A stretch of DNA of 64,000 nucleotides. Origin: Cryphonectria parasitica EP155 (taxonomy: Eukaryota; Ascomycota; Sordariomycetes; Diaporthales; Cryphonectriaceae). Below, piece by piece: positions 52,310 through 63,877 of this stretch. A program made the position numbers and the translations under genes. A model generated the notes under the pieces. The model saw nothing but the letters and a program-made list of their open reading frames with translations, did not search any database and had not been told where the DNA came from. Positions within the stretch are counted from its first letter, which is position 1. Each line of letters begins with the position of its first letter. Location: NCBI RefSeq assembly GCF_011745365.1, contig NW_024468913.1:806001-870000 (forward strand), read 5' to 3'.

Positions 52310-53615
52310 ATGGCCCCTCCTTTCCGCGCCGAGCACATGGGCTCCCTCCTCCGCCCCCAGCCCCTGCTGGACGCGCGCGAGGCCATTCGCGAGGGCAAGA
52401 CCCCCGAGGCCGCTGGCCTGCCCGCCCTCGAGAAGCAGTCCGTGGCGGACGTGGTCGGCCTGCAGCAGCAGCTAGGGTTCCGGGCCGTGACGTCGGGCGA
52501 GTACAACCGCACACGCTTCTGGGGTCTGATGTGGGACGAGTTCGACGGGGCGGTGGCCCTGCAGGAGGCCGAGGCGTCCATGTTCCGGCTGTACCACCCG
52601 GACGTGGTGTCGCTGATCGAGAAGGACCGGCAGGTGATGCCCGGTGACAGCGTCATTGCGGGCGCGAAGCTGGGCTGGACCGAGGGCCGGAGCGGCAAGG
52701 CGAACCTGCACGAGCTGTCGCTGATCCAGGCTGCCGTGCCGAAGGAGAAGTGGGCGGATATCAAGCTGACGCTCATCACGCCGGCTTGGTTTCACATGCG
52801 GTACAAGCAGAACAAGGCCTGGAAGGAGGGCGTGTATGCTAGTGATGCGGAGTACTTCCAGGACGTGGCCAAGGTTTACCAGGCGGAGCTGGACGCCCTG
52901 TACAAGGCTGGTCTGAGGAATGTGCAGTTTGACGACCCTGGTCTGGCCTGTGAGTCTTTCATTTCTTCCTATTCGTCTTCCTCTTGCTCTTGCTCTTCAG
53001 AGCTCCTCCCTGTTCTTATGCTAATTCATGTTCCACAATACTCAAGACTTCTGCTCGCAAAAGTTTCGCCAGGGCTGGGCTGAGGACAAGGACAACATCG
53101 GCACCGTCGACGACCTCCTGGACGCCTACATCCAGCTCTACAACGACTGCATCTCCAAGGTTCCCTCAGACATGCACACGGGCGTGCACCTGTGCCGCGG
53201 CAACTTCATTGGCGGCCGCCACTTCGCCGAGGGTGCCTACGACATCATCGCCCAGAAGCTCTTCACGCAGCTCAAGGTCAACACCTTCTACCTCGAGTAC
53301 GACACGGAGCGCGCCGGCGGGTTCGAGCCCCTGAAATTCCTGCCCAAGGACAGGAACGTCGTCGTGGGCGTCATCTCCACCAAACTGCGCAACCTTGAGG
53401 ACAAGGAGGAGATGAAGAACCGCATCTACAAGGCTGCCGAGTTCGTCGCCGAGGGTACGGGCCAGACCAAGGAGGAGGCCCTGAAGCAGATCGCCGTGAG
53501 CCCGCAGTGTGGCTTCAGCACCCACGAGAGCGGGTATCCCCTGAGTGAGGAGGACGAGAAGAAGAAGCTGGCGCTGGTGAGGCAGATTGCTGATGAGATC
53601 TGGGGTGAGCCTTAA
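52310..53615 (+). CDS. Stand-alone MetE C-terminal-type methyltransferase
   Basis: Exons are 52310-52949 and 53047-53615, giving 402 aa. This is a single cobalamin-independent methionine synthase-like barrel (MetE_C family, YxjG-like). It opens with FRAEHMGSLLRP and contains GEYNRTRFWGLMWDEF and NVQFDDPGLAY. All zinc ligands of MetE can be matched: H261 and C263 (HLCRGN), E297 (FYLEYD) and C368 (SPQCGFST). Full MetE is about 760 aa with two barrels, so the folate-binding N-terminal barrel is absent. The likely reaction is zinc-activated methyl transfer to or from a thiol, and the methyl donor is unknown. It has no signal peptide. A Zn2Cys6 regulator lies 1.1 kb downstream on the same strand. 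Confidence 0.87.
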
Positions 53616-54720
53616 GTAAAGTGACAGGCGCTGTGGCATTCGACATGGAACAAACCAGAAAGGCGTCTGGGAAAACGGGATCTGGCAAATTAAATTCAAC
53701 AGCATCAGAGGTCGATTAGGCTTAGTTGCAAGGGTTTTTTGAAAGATTTACTTATGGTACAGTACTTTGGGGGCAATCTCGGGCTATGGACTCAACTTCC
53801 ATGTAGGTGGAATGCGGTGGCGTTAACACGATTCTTTTTTTTTTTTTTTTGCCCCCTTCTTCTTCAGCATTACATCATCGTCGGGTCACTCAGAATAGTA
53901 TCAGCCTCAATTTGATTCAATGTCTTTCTCATGGTTGGGTAACATGTGACCTATGCCTGTGCCTTGACAATTTGTACTTTCGGAAGAAATCCGCAAATCC
54001 GCCGAGTGGCTTGAAGTGGCAGCTGTAGGTTCAGGGGGGGCATGCCCTAGCCAAGACCAGTGCAAGCTACTACTATGCTACATACTACCTACAGGGCGCC
54101 CGTCCCCTAGAGATTTTCCCCGCATTTGCCCTCCCCCCCCCCCCTTTCCCCCGGGAGAATTGACAACTGAGCGCAGGGGACAGTCAAAGGGGGGGCCGTT
54201 GCAATTAGTATTATACGAGCCTAATGATCACCGACCACCGCCACCACCTGTCGGTCTGGTGGATTAATTGGTGCCCACCATACTCACTTACCTCGTTAGG
54301 GTTTTAGGGTTTGAATACACTTCTCTCTTTCCGCCTCTCTCTTGGAAACTCTCGAACCACGATAAACCAAACCCAAATCAACATCGAGAAGGGGAGCGAA
54401 AGGGAGATCCATACACGCTGCGTTCTCTTCTACCCCTCCAAGCACCTTCCTTGTTCGTCTGTCTTTAGAATTTCTTCTCTTCACAGACCCAATTGTTCTT
54501 CGTCTCATCCCTCAAAACGGCAGGCGCCATCGCCTTGCTCCCTCGGTACACTCCGGGTCGGTGACACGAACAGTATCCCCACCACTCCACGGTCATTTCT
54601 CAGCCTCGATATACATATTTCTGGGAGAGCTCAACCCAATCAGAAAGCTCTATCTCATACTTACATACACAGGATCTCGGCCGACAAGGATTGCCACGTG
54701 GCGATCATGCAGGTGTGGTG
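53616..54720. other. Intergenic, transcription-factor upstream region
   Basis: No gene supported. It contains a T16 run (about 53836-53851), a C12 run at 54133-54144 and two TTAGGG words at 54296-54309. Confidence 0.45.
54296..54309 (+). promoter_or_regulatory. Double telobox-like TTAGGG element
   Basis: Two TTAGGG words 2 bp apart, about 410 bp upstream of the Zn2Cys6 gene. In yeasts such words are bound by Tbf1-type factors. They may also be a relic of telomere repeat insertion. Confidence 0.35.
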
Positions 54721-57183
54721 ATGGATGACCGGGACCAATCAGCCCCAGGGTCGTCGTCGTCGGCGAGGAAGCGGTTGAGAACCTCACACGCTGTGAGAGA
54801 ACCTCCTTCTCCTTCTTCCCAAACGGTATTGCTGACTAGGCACTTCGTGTAGTGCGATATCTGCCGATCCCGCAAGATCAGGTTCATCCCTCACGCCTCT
54901 TCTGTTCGTCATAAAGAGATGAGCCGTCCAGGCTAATTGGGCAACCCCCCTTCTTAGATGCGATGGGCTGAGTCCATGTACCTCGTGCTCCGTCTCCCAG
55001 ACGGAATGCACGTATGGATCTGAAGCAAACTCGTGAGCAGGCCCAAGCAGATCACGTCGAGAGGGCCTCGTGCTGATTCCAGAACAACAGGAGGGGAAAG
55101 AGCGATCTCATACTCGAGGGTGTCCTCCGGGTCGAGAGGCTCCTTCAGCAGATGAATGCCAACGTGGTCAGTTACCGCGCCCCTCTTCAGAAGCCACCTT
55201 GCGACGATTCAGGGTTGACGTACTGAAACTTGTACGTAGGTCACATCTCCGCTGTTAGACCGTTCAGCATCTTTCCAGTCCTCTCGCGCACCTCCGCTCT
55301 CTGCCAGCTCGCACCCGGGTGAATCACCCTCGGCAGAAACCCGATTTTATCTTCCAGATCAACGGCCACGAAGCCCCATCAGCGACTCGCAGCATCCTTC
55401 AGCGAACTATGCGAGAAATGGCCAGGGAAATCTGGAGAATGCCGTTCTCGACGCGATGCACACCTCGACCACCGAGTCTGTTCTACAGTGGCCGCATTTT
55501 GACGTCTTCCCTTCCCTGCGAAACGACTACGTGCCCATCTTCGAGCTGGAGCAGGCCCGCTCCCCGGTCAAGATGAGACCGACGTCCATCATGTATCCGC
55601 TTGTCTCGCAAGACGAGATCGATTCCATCCTCGAGGCCTTCCAGGACAACGTCAACTTTTGGTACCCGACTTTGTCTCGCCAACAGCTGGACAAGGTCGG
55701 GCTGGCAGCCAAGTGTCTCAGCGCAGGTGTATCCGAGGACTATACCGTCCAGAGCTGTCTAGCGCACCTGACGATGGCCCTTGGCTGTGCCAGCCAGACT
55801 GTAGCTGGCCTTGCTCGGCGAACTTCGCTGCCGGACGACCAGCTCAAGAGGCGGGCCGAGCAAAAAGAGATGGGCGACCTCTATTTCGACCATGCTCTCA
55901 AGAGGCTGCATGTTGCACAGATGGACGTGGGATCAGAGGCCACTCAGTGTCTGTTCTTCACAGCGTGAGTAACTGAGTTCCTTTGACTTGTCTCCCTCAT
56001 TGTCTCTCAATTACCTACCCCTATAGACAAGTAGATAAGCGCTCACCTTCTTCCGCCAGGTTATACTTCGCCTTCCTGCGCCGCCCGCTGCAAGCTTGGG
56101 AGTTTATCAACGCCGCCTCCGCCAAATGTCTTCTTCTTTTGTCTTACAGACCTGCAGATGAGACCTCTGAAGATCAAGAGCGCATAAGACGGATATTCTG
56201 GTCATGTTATATTCTGGAAAGGTGAAGTCATCTAAGTGCTCTCTCGTCAACTTCAGATAGACTGACAACTAAAGCAGCGACTATCTGGCCGAACTCTCCG
56301 CCCTTCCCCCCTCGGGTATTGCACCCATCGAATCTTCGATCCCCCTCCCGGGTGTCCTCCCCTACGCGACGCACCCCAACCCTCTACAGGAAGAACACTC
56401 CTCTTTGTACCTCCTCGCCTGCATCTCCATGCGCCGGCTCCTCAACCGCGTCCACAACCTCCTCTACGCTCGCAATGCCACTCTCGACCGGCGTCGCTTC
56501 CCGCCCATCGTCGCCGAGCTCGACCACCAGCTTGACGAGTGGCGCGACGTGCTTCCATCTGCCTTCGGCTTCACAGTCGACACCGCTGACGTAGAGACAG
56601 AGGCCGGGGCTTTCCTGCGCCAGCGATACCTGACGTGTCGGAGCGTCATCTACCGGCCGTACCTGATGTGGGTGTTGAGTGGGGGTGGCGTGGGGGATGG
56701 ACCGAGCGCTCGAGAGGTCGAGGGGTGCCGGCTGTGTCTGCAGGCTTGCTTGCTGCATGTCCTGAATTTGAGAGGGTTTGCGCACACAGTATTAGTGGAT
56801 ACCTGGATTTGTTCGCTATCGTAAGTCTGTCCAGTCTCTTCTCAATCCTTCGTTTCTCCCCTTCTTCCAGTCTCGTTTGATGTCGCCCCGATCAGCTTTA
56901 GCTTTTCTGACGCCAACTGATCTCTCCTAGCATGGCCGGTGCCATGCTCGTCCTCCTGGCCGCCTCCCGTATCCCATCTGTGCGCAGCGTCATTTCTCCT
57001 TCCCTTCCTACTGCTGGCGCCCACCTAAGCGAGCTGCTCAGGAGCTGGCAGCGCGTTCTGGGAGAGCCAAGCTCGCCGAGCGTGGACCAGGCCGTTCGGG
57101 TCATTGGGGAGGCGGATGGGTTCATCAAGCAGGTTTTCGCGGCGGGGGATATACTTGCGCTGTGCGGAAGGGAGAGTGGATAA
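54721..57183 (+). CDS. Zn2Cys6 fungal-specific transcription factor
   Basis: Eight exons (54721-54792, 54853-54881, 54958-55032, 55091-55166, 55240-55964, 56060-56221, 56278-56820, 56931-57183) give 644 aa. The binuclear zinc cluster is C25, C28, C35, C41, C44, C51 (CX2CX6CX5CX2CX6C), coded across exons 2 and 3. A basic stretch SARKRLRTSHA precedes it, and LILEGVLRVERLLQQMNA follows as linker and coiled coil. The fungal transcription-factor homology region starts near residue 150 (DEIDSILEAFQDNVNFWYP) and includes YFAFLRRPLQAWEF and RRIFWSCYILERSD. It is a nuclear DNA-binding regulator with unknown target. It stands between the MetE-like methyltransferase and the CE5 esterase, either of which could be controlled by it. 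All intron phases agree. The first 30% of the protein is invisible without splicing. Confidence 0.9.
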
Positions 57184-57620
57184 CGGCTTCTGCATACACG
57201 CACCACGCCATACTGCCTGATCATGAAGAGGCAGACCGTATTGGATTGAGGATTACAAGGCAGTATAGCCAGATGCATTGTCCTTGCACCAGACCCAAGC
57301 ATCAACCGTACCACCTACATCATGCGCCGAAGAAGGGCCGCTCGGCCACCAAGATGCTTTTGCCTCCCTGACCAGGACCCTCTTCTGTAAATCTCTAACA
57401 GTCTCCAGGTACAATCAGCATGTATATTTTCCTTTTAAAATAATGAAAAAAAATCTCGAGAACGGCTTCCAAGGACCAAGCATGAATCGTATGCTGGTCT
57501 GAGACTGTCATAAGAGGTCATGTTCTCCACAATATGTCGAGCGATATTAGATTAAAATATGATGGCAATCGAGAACAGACCTTCACACATCATTCGGTCC
57601 CCTTCCGTGTACCCGGTTCA
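57184..57620. other. Convergent intergenic spacer
   Basis: 437 bp between the 3' ends of the regulator and esterase genes. Nothing further is seen. Confidence 0.5.
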
Positions 57621-58561
57621 TTACACTGCAAACATGAAACCCAAGCCGAGCGTCAAAGCTCCCAATAAAAGCACAGACACATGCTGATTATGCACAAGAG
57701 AAGAGGCACCGGCCGTCGTCACTTGGCCAGTAGATCCAGCCCCAGTTCCATTACTTCCACCGGCACCTGCGTTGATTTGGTCGACAATGAAGTTGACCGC
57801 AGAAGTACCGTTGTCTTGGACATAGCTGAGATGCACGTCTAGACTGCTTCCTGAGTCGCAGTAGGTATCGTTCGCATTACAATACGAGACCATGCGGTCA
57901 GCGACTGGGTCACAGCCGGCTGGGACCTCGCGTGGGAAGATCTGAAGGTCGACATCTGCTTAATTCTCTGGCCACCCTGTGCGGGGGGGAAAACAGACCC
58001 AACGTAAAGTAAGAAGTAGGGGAGAAAAAAGAAAAGAAAACAACTCACCCCGTTCTTAGTAGATGTTCCCGCCAGGAAAGTTTCATTGGTCGATTTCGAC
58101 GGATCTCCCATCAGCACGGCAGCCGTCACTTGACTCGAGATACTCGAAGCCAAAGGCTGCGTCGTGTTAAAGTACGGCCCATCGGTCCGCCCACACAGCA
58201 CATCGGCCGTGACCTGCGCGCCCTGCGAGTACCCCATCAGCACGATCTTGCTGTCCGGGCACCGCGCGGCGTAGTCCGTCACCAGCTGCGTCATGGCCAC
58301 TACGCCATCGTTCTCGGAAGAAGGGTAGTTGTCGAGGGTCGCTGGGTAGACGACGGGCACGATGTCGGAGCCGGGGAACTGCTGCTGGACCTGGGTGGCT
58401 ACTTCGCCTATGATGCCTGTTCCGGGGGGCTCTAGGCTGGCTCTTGCTACGATCATGTGGACTGCGTTGCCGGTTACGCATGCTGTGTTGTTGGTGGTGG
58501 AGTTTTGGGCGGTGGCTGTGGCTATCACGCCGGCGAGGACGAGGAGGAGGGTGGACGGCAT
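57621..58561 (-). CDS. Cutinase/acetylxylan esterase family (CE5), probably GPI-anchored
   Basis: Exon 1 is 58561-58049 and exon 2 is 57941-57621, giving 277 aa. A signal peptide (MPSTLLLVLAGVIATATA) opens it. The catalytic serine is S112 in GYSQG, and the other triad members are probably D196 (CNANDTYC) and H208 (DVHLSYV). Cysteines C28, C101, C181, C192 and C199 match the disulfide pattern of the cutinase family. After the catalytic domain come a Gly/Ser/Thr-rich linker and a hydrophobic C-terminal tail (VSVLLLGALTLGLGFMFAV), which suggests GPI attachment to the membrane or wall, unusual for this family. The enzyme would hydrolyse ester bonds in cutin, acetylxylan or small esters outside the cell. 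The intron acceptor was chosen to restore the IFPREVPAGC segment. Confidence 0.85.
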
Positions 58562-59995
58562 TGTGAAAAAGATTGCGTGTATTATACGCCGGCTGTACTT
58601 TACATGTGCAATGCGAAAGGTTGGCGAAGGAAGATGGGAGGGTAAACTTTAAGTTTACAATTGAAGATGGGAGAATGTGTTTCTGCTTTCGTGGGTGGTG
58701 GTGAACATATAAAAGAGATCTTGGGGTAAAAAGCTCGAGCGGCAGTTTCCAGGCAAGGATCAAATGACACAGATGATGGCTTCATAATCGCCCCAGACAA
58801 AATCCAGAGCAATCCCGGTCCAGACCAGCACGGAACCGTCCACAGAGAGGGGTACAATTTCCACATTCCACCCTTCTCTAGTGCCCGCTAGTTCCTGGAG
58901 TGCATCAACTCTAAAGTAAAAGATGCGACTTGTCGATGACCATTGGGAGATTCACACATGTCTTGGGGTCCCTCGAGTCTCCCCTGCCCCTTGAGGGCAA
59001 TTCGCAGAGGTGGTCTAATCTGGCGATAGTACTTGTAGATGACAAGTGGAAACACGTTAGCTTTTCTGGTTGAAGACCGTTGGTTCTCTCCAAACGACCA
59101 ATGGCATTACACTGACACTGCAAGATGCCAGGGCCAATCGCATCCACTTCACGGGCACTAAGGACAAGGACCAACCGAACAGGGAAAGTTTGCGAGGGGG
59201 GAATGGGCTCCTCATGATAATTTTCCGATTTATTTCTCTTAACTGCAAATCCTGAGTGGTGGTCTGGGATGCGACTGGCTGAGCTATCAACGTTTCAGGT
59301 CTTAGGTTTTCGTAGCACATGTCACATCCCATCTCGATCCTGTACGTGTATTGATCGATCAATTTCTTATACCTCGGTCCCCAAATTTGTTGATGCCCTA
59401 CGTACAGACATGTTCTACATCCTCTTAACACGTTGTGGGATGTTTTCACTTTGCAGCAAATGGATCATTTAATACAGCATGAAGTTGGAATCTTTTTTCT
59501 CTTTATTTTTGCCTCGTTGAATTTCGATGGATCATCAAGGAGCTCCGAGAGTAGAGCGAAATTTCGAAACTGAGATCATTTGTCATGAAGTTGAGATTGA
59601 CTTCCATCCAAAGACCCGCAATGGATGCTCAGGTTCTCGTCCAAGGTATGTTGCACTGCCGGGAAGCTGATTCCAGTCAAACATGATATGCCTTCAACAA
59701 AATATGTCAAGACAGTCGTCTAATTACAGTTAGCTTCTTTGTTAATTATTAGTAGGTGTGTCTTGCCGTCTTTTCTCGCGTGTACGAAGATTCGAAATCT
59801 TGACAGCCCTTTCGTGCACACATGCTTGTAACTTTCTCCACTTACAGTAAAGCTACTTAAGCACTTACTTAGTGTGGTGACTAACGTTGAATATTTAAGA
59901 AAGGCTTCTAATTCGTGTACAAAGAATGTTCCACCATTCGTTTCTAAATTTGCACAGAAAGAAGACAGAATGATATTCTTCCGCGCCTAACAAGA
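58562..59995. other. Intergenic, AT-rich in its right half
   Basis: No supportable gene. From about 59,480 the DNA is AT-rich with stops in all frames. Confidence 0.45.
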
Positions 59996-60514
59996 ATGCC
60001 TTATACTCAAAAATTTCCACGCCTCTCCTCACACAAGGAAGCAACTGTCATTCCCGGCCTCCATGCCCTGTCCCCCACTGTTCAATATCTCATCTCCATC
60101 ACGGTGTCCCTCGCCCGCATGCACAACTCCATGCACACCCACCCCGTCACTTCTAATACCTGCCCTTGTCTGGTGTAGCAGAGCCGACTCGATGGCAGCA
60201 ATGTGACGCACTCTCCTCCAAATCCGCCCCTTCTCCATCCACACATCTGGCGCCGCCTGCAAAATACCAATTTCCCAGCGCAGCTGGTCACGGGTCTGGA
60301 GGAGGAGTTGAGGATGAGTGTTGAAGAGCCTTATGCGAAGGAGCCATTCGGTCCTCTGGGCATGTATTATGCTCTGGACATAGGGGATGTCGCCAGCGCT
60401 TCTGGGGCAAGGTGGACTGTCTTGAAGCACGACTGGCTGCCAAGGCAACAGTGGACCTGTCCAACTCGCGTCGGGCGTACCCCTTGTCTTCTGGAAATTG
60501 TCAAGAGCTTATAG
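59996..60514 (+). pseudogene. Possible decayed coding remnant, unknown family
   Basis: One plus-strand frame continues from 59996 to 60514 with a single stop at 60176-60178. Its middle has coding-like composition (LVTGLEEELRMSVEEPYAKE, FGPLGMYYALDIGDVA). It is a GC-richer island between two AT-rich stretches. The opposite strand is also open (60029-60448), so the call is weak and I name no family. Confidence 0.2.
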
Positions 60515-61922
60515 TATCATGACACGGGACAGAATTAGCGTGCTTTTCTCAGGCAAAGGCTACCTTTCCCAGAGTGAGATGTTGACGACGGACCTCAGGA
60601 CTACGCCTATAGCAGGGACGTGTAACTCACCAGCATTAGGCATAGTCACAGGATGGATAACCTGGGAGGCATGAGCGGGTGTGACTGTGGCTTCTCTATG
60701 CCCGCGGCTACGAGAGGGTGTACGTTTGGACATGCTTGGCTCCTGGTGCTGGTGCTGGCGGAGGCTCTCATCCCGCGCGCCGTTCTCGTTCTCGGGTGTC
60801 ACAGAACTCAATTCAATCGTTCTGTCCGTCCCTAGAAGATGACTTATGAAGTCTTAATTTTGATGAGGAATTAAGCGGTAGGTTCTGGTTATGACTTGAT
60901 TTGAGGTGGCTCTTCTGGGCTCAAATCTATCAGAAATACCATGTAATTTTTGGTGTCGAGCTCCAGAAAGCACTTTATGGAAGACCTTCAAATTGACAAG
61001 GTTGCTCAAGAGTAAAACTTTCTTTCGAATTGATTACCAACTCACTCAAAGAGATGATACAACCACAGCTTTGGAAGTAGTAAACAGAAGGGTACCTGCC
61101 TTCCAAGGTTTTAGCAGCAACTTCTATTTCAAGGTTTCAACCTGCTTTGAGCATGTTCCAGGAAAAAAGAACATTTGACAGAAACTCATCATACTACATA
61201 AGTAGTTTATACTTTCTGCAGGTCATTGTTTTTTCACATTACTGAAGTACACAAATGTATCAATGTGAACCCCGGTAGGGAGGCATGCTTCACGAATCAC
61301 AACAGCGGTTGTTATCCATGAGTACTAGTGCTATCTACTAAACTCATAATGTACTATGTAAAATCAGATTGGTAACAGATTTGGTTCTCACGCCATTCCT
61401 ATCATTGTGTTCAACGCTTATGTGTGTGATTGCAGAAGACATTGCCCTATGATGTCATAATTGATCAAGGCTTCAAAAATTCAAGAGCGGTATGTAGAAC
61501 AATTCGTCAGACTTTGGAGGGGACATCTTGATAGAAAAGTCAGCAGTCTGACTCCTCGAATATACACACAATAGTACGATGTAGACTAACAAAGCAGGCG
61601 TATTCCTTCTAAATGCTCGTGCTTGTGCCAACAAACCTGCTCCTTGCCGCCCTCAGCCCTCCCTCCGGGGGTGGGGTGCTCATCCTAGGGGTTAGGGTTG
61701 GACAAGCCACCGTAGCAAAGACTTGGAAAAGCATGAAAGCCTAGTCTCATTTTGATGCTCTCTTTGCACCCATTGACCAGCTTTCCTGCCTCAACTACCC
61801 AACACTTCATAGTAGAGCCTCTCAAGGAACAAAGGCCTGCTTCCCGGTAGTCGCCATATCAATCCCTCCTCACACCAGCAATCTACGCTCTCAATCACTC
61901 ATCAGCACCCAGACCTGCAACC
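60515..61922. other. Intergenic, AT-rich
   Basis: No gene supported. About 60,840-61,600 is AT-rich. A TTAGGG word lies at 61692-61697 upstream of the next gene. Confidence 0.45.
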
Positions 61923-62297
61923 ATGGCATCCAGACTCTCATTCTGCGCCACCCCCACGCGTATCGCCCTGGCACCCCTCTCTCGCCGCGCTCACCCATGC
62001 CTCGTAAGTGGTGCGAGGGCAGCCAGTAGCTCTGGTCCCAAGAGCACAGCCACGCTAGACGCGGAACAGGCCAAGGCAAAGGCTGCAGCAAAGGCAGACG
62101 CCAAGGCGGCGGCGTTGGAGCGCGCGCGGCAAGCCGAGGAGAGATGGATTGAGAAGCTCAAGGCAGAGCACGGCGGCGGGTGGAAAGCGATCTTTGATGA
62201 GAGCCAGGCTAGGAAGGAGCGCAATGCGGAGGCAATTCGGGCGGGACACAGACAAGCGAAGCTGGCGAAGCAGCAGCAGCAACAGCAGCAGTCTTGA
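61923..62297 (+). CDS. Small predicted mitochondrial protein, unknown
   Basis: A single exon of 124 aa. The N-terminus (MASRLSFCATPTRIALAPL) has Arg and Ser but no acidic residue up to about residue 45, as in a mitochondrial targeting peptide. The rest is one long charged helix rich in Ala, Lys and Glu (around AKAKAAAKADAKAAALERA, AEERWIEKLKAEHGGGWK) and ends in a glutamine run. The helix and size recall small inner-membrane-associated or ATP synthase-associated proteins, but I recognise no family. The ATG has a good context (ACCATGG). The frame could be extended by no upstream exon that I can see. Confidence 0.6.
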   Translation: MASRLSFCATPTRIALAPLSRRAHPCLVSGARAASSSGPKSTATLDAEQAKAKAAAKADAKAAALERARQAEERWIEKLKAEHGGGWKAIFDESQARKERNAEAIRAGHRQAKLAKQQQQQQQS

Positions 62298-63265
62298 GAC
62301 GATGGGGGAGGAACCAAAGGGCGAGGAGATGCAACAGAAAATGGGGAGGGCGCCTTGCTGATGAAAGCATGCAGTTGGTGCATGGAATAGGAGAGGAGGG
62401 AAGGGGTGAGACTCGCAATCTCAGGCGGACTCGAGCACCGACGCACGCTGGAATGATGGCACTTGGGTGCTGAAGGACACGGTGAGAAGCGGTGGCCAAG
62501 GTCAACAATGCAGTATCAAGAAGACTTGTGAGAAGAGTTGGGCTGAGGATGGACGATGATCTAAACAGGCATTCCAATAGAAACAAGCATAGATATGGCC
62601 ATCTGAGCACATCTCTGCTGTATGTGTTCACTGCAATCACACAAGCTAGTGCTTGTCCAGATGAAGTCTCTGTATTTCTAGATCTAAGGAGCATCTGTCT
62701 TCTTAAAACTCTGTATTTAAATAAATCCCTCGAATCAATCAGTATGTTCACCATACCACAAATCTATAGAATCTTGTCTCGATTTTTTTTTATCAGGATT
62801 ACGCAGTTCTTGCATGTGGCATTTTGATATGTACTTGGTGACAAGCACTTAGCTCGAGCGTCACCACCAGGCCTGCTATAGTACCGTGTTTATTTGGGGG
62901 CCCGTTGTCCCCACGTCCAGGCGTCATGAGCTATGTGTCTCAGCGTCCGCTCTATGTCCCGAGGTCTGCCACACTGGCCACCACAACAATACTATTAAGA
63001 AGACTTCGAAAATATCCCACGCAAAGATACTAGTTTAGAAGAAAAAATACTACGAAAGAGAAAAGTGTTATGACAAACAAAAGCATCAGAAAGGAATTTT
63101 TTGTGTGGGGGGGGGGGGGGGGGCTTCTATTACATGCATAAACCGAAACGAAAAGATAATATTAGCAGACTAATTAAATGCGACAACGGGTCTGTCAAAT
63201 CATTACTGAGCATAAACGGCTTTTATTTTGGCAACATTTTAGTTGACTTATCTTGTAAATGTCAA
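62298..63265. other. Intergenic with poly-G tract
   Basis: No gene supported. A 17-base G run lies at 63107-63123. Confidence 0.5.
63107..63123. repeat. Poly-G homopolymer run (G17)
   Basis: Seventeen consecutive G, the longest run in the window. Confidence 0.9.
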
Positions 63266-63877
63266 CTAACGGGCCGGGATTGGCTGTCGCTTGATCTCGT
63301 AAGTCTTCTTCTACAGCTTCCCCATATCCTTTTCATCTGGAGGGAATGGAACTGATATTTGCTCAACAGTTGTGATAAGACAAGCCGAAGTTGAGCCATA
63401 GCAATTGGCTTCCAAACATAGCCATAGCGACCTGCAGAGACACAAGTTAGTATCGTCTTCTTGGATTGCAAGAGGAGACACGCCAAGCATGGACATTGAT
63501 ATTGACTAAGACACTGAATATCCTTGGGTAAAGAACATCATACCAGTCTGCTCGCATAGTGCCACTCTTTGGGCTGTCCATAATCTCTAATGCCGCTGGA
63601 TGGAATATTGTGATTTCATTTGGACCTTCCTACATCTTAGCAATAGCTTTCCAGTAATCCTGCGGTAGATTTGCCAACCTGTTCGAACAAAAGCCCCATA
63701 TGTTTTGTACCAGGATTCCAAAACATGATGGCCCCTAGAGTCACGACATTTCCAGACATGCCATAATTTCGTGAGAGCAGCAAGTCGAGGTCCTGGAAAT
63801 ACCCTTAATTGATGGAAGAACAGCCGATAAACTCCTATGCTGAGAAACAAGCCTAATAGGTAGGCCGTTGCCGGCAT
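63266..63877 (-). pseudogene. Cytochrome P450 pseudogene with internal deletion
   Basis: The N-terminal part of a fungal P450 starts at 63877: a membrane anchor, then FFHQLRVFPGPRLAALTKLW and SWYKTYGAFVRTG. An intron-like gap (63678-63626) restores GPNEITIFHPAALEIMD and WYDVLYPRIF. Directly after this (about 63,510) the homology jumps to the C-terminal region: SMLGVSPLAIQEDD in another frame, then KPIAMAQLRLVLSQLLSKY, the segment after the heme cysteine. Everything between, including the oxygen-binding helix and ExxR motif, is missing. The heme-cysteine position in GYVWKP reads Y instead of C. Frameshifts and stops follow, and VEEDLRDQATANPG is read in yet another frame. The gene is dead. The closest relatives are fungal secondary-metabolism P450s. 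Confidence 0.8.

Noticed and set aside
60560..60811. Minus-strand frame of 83 codons beginning MSSVTPENEN
   Set aside because: It looks like a possible first exon, but no downstream exon with a domain or a matching splice phase could be found.
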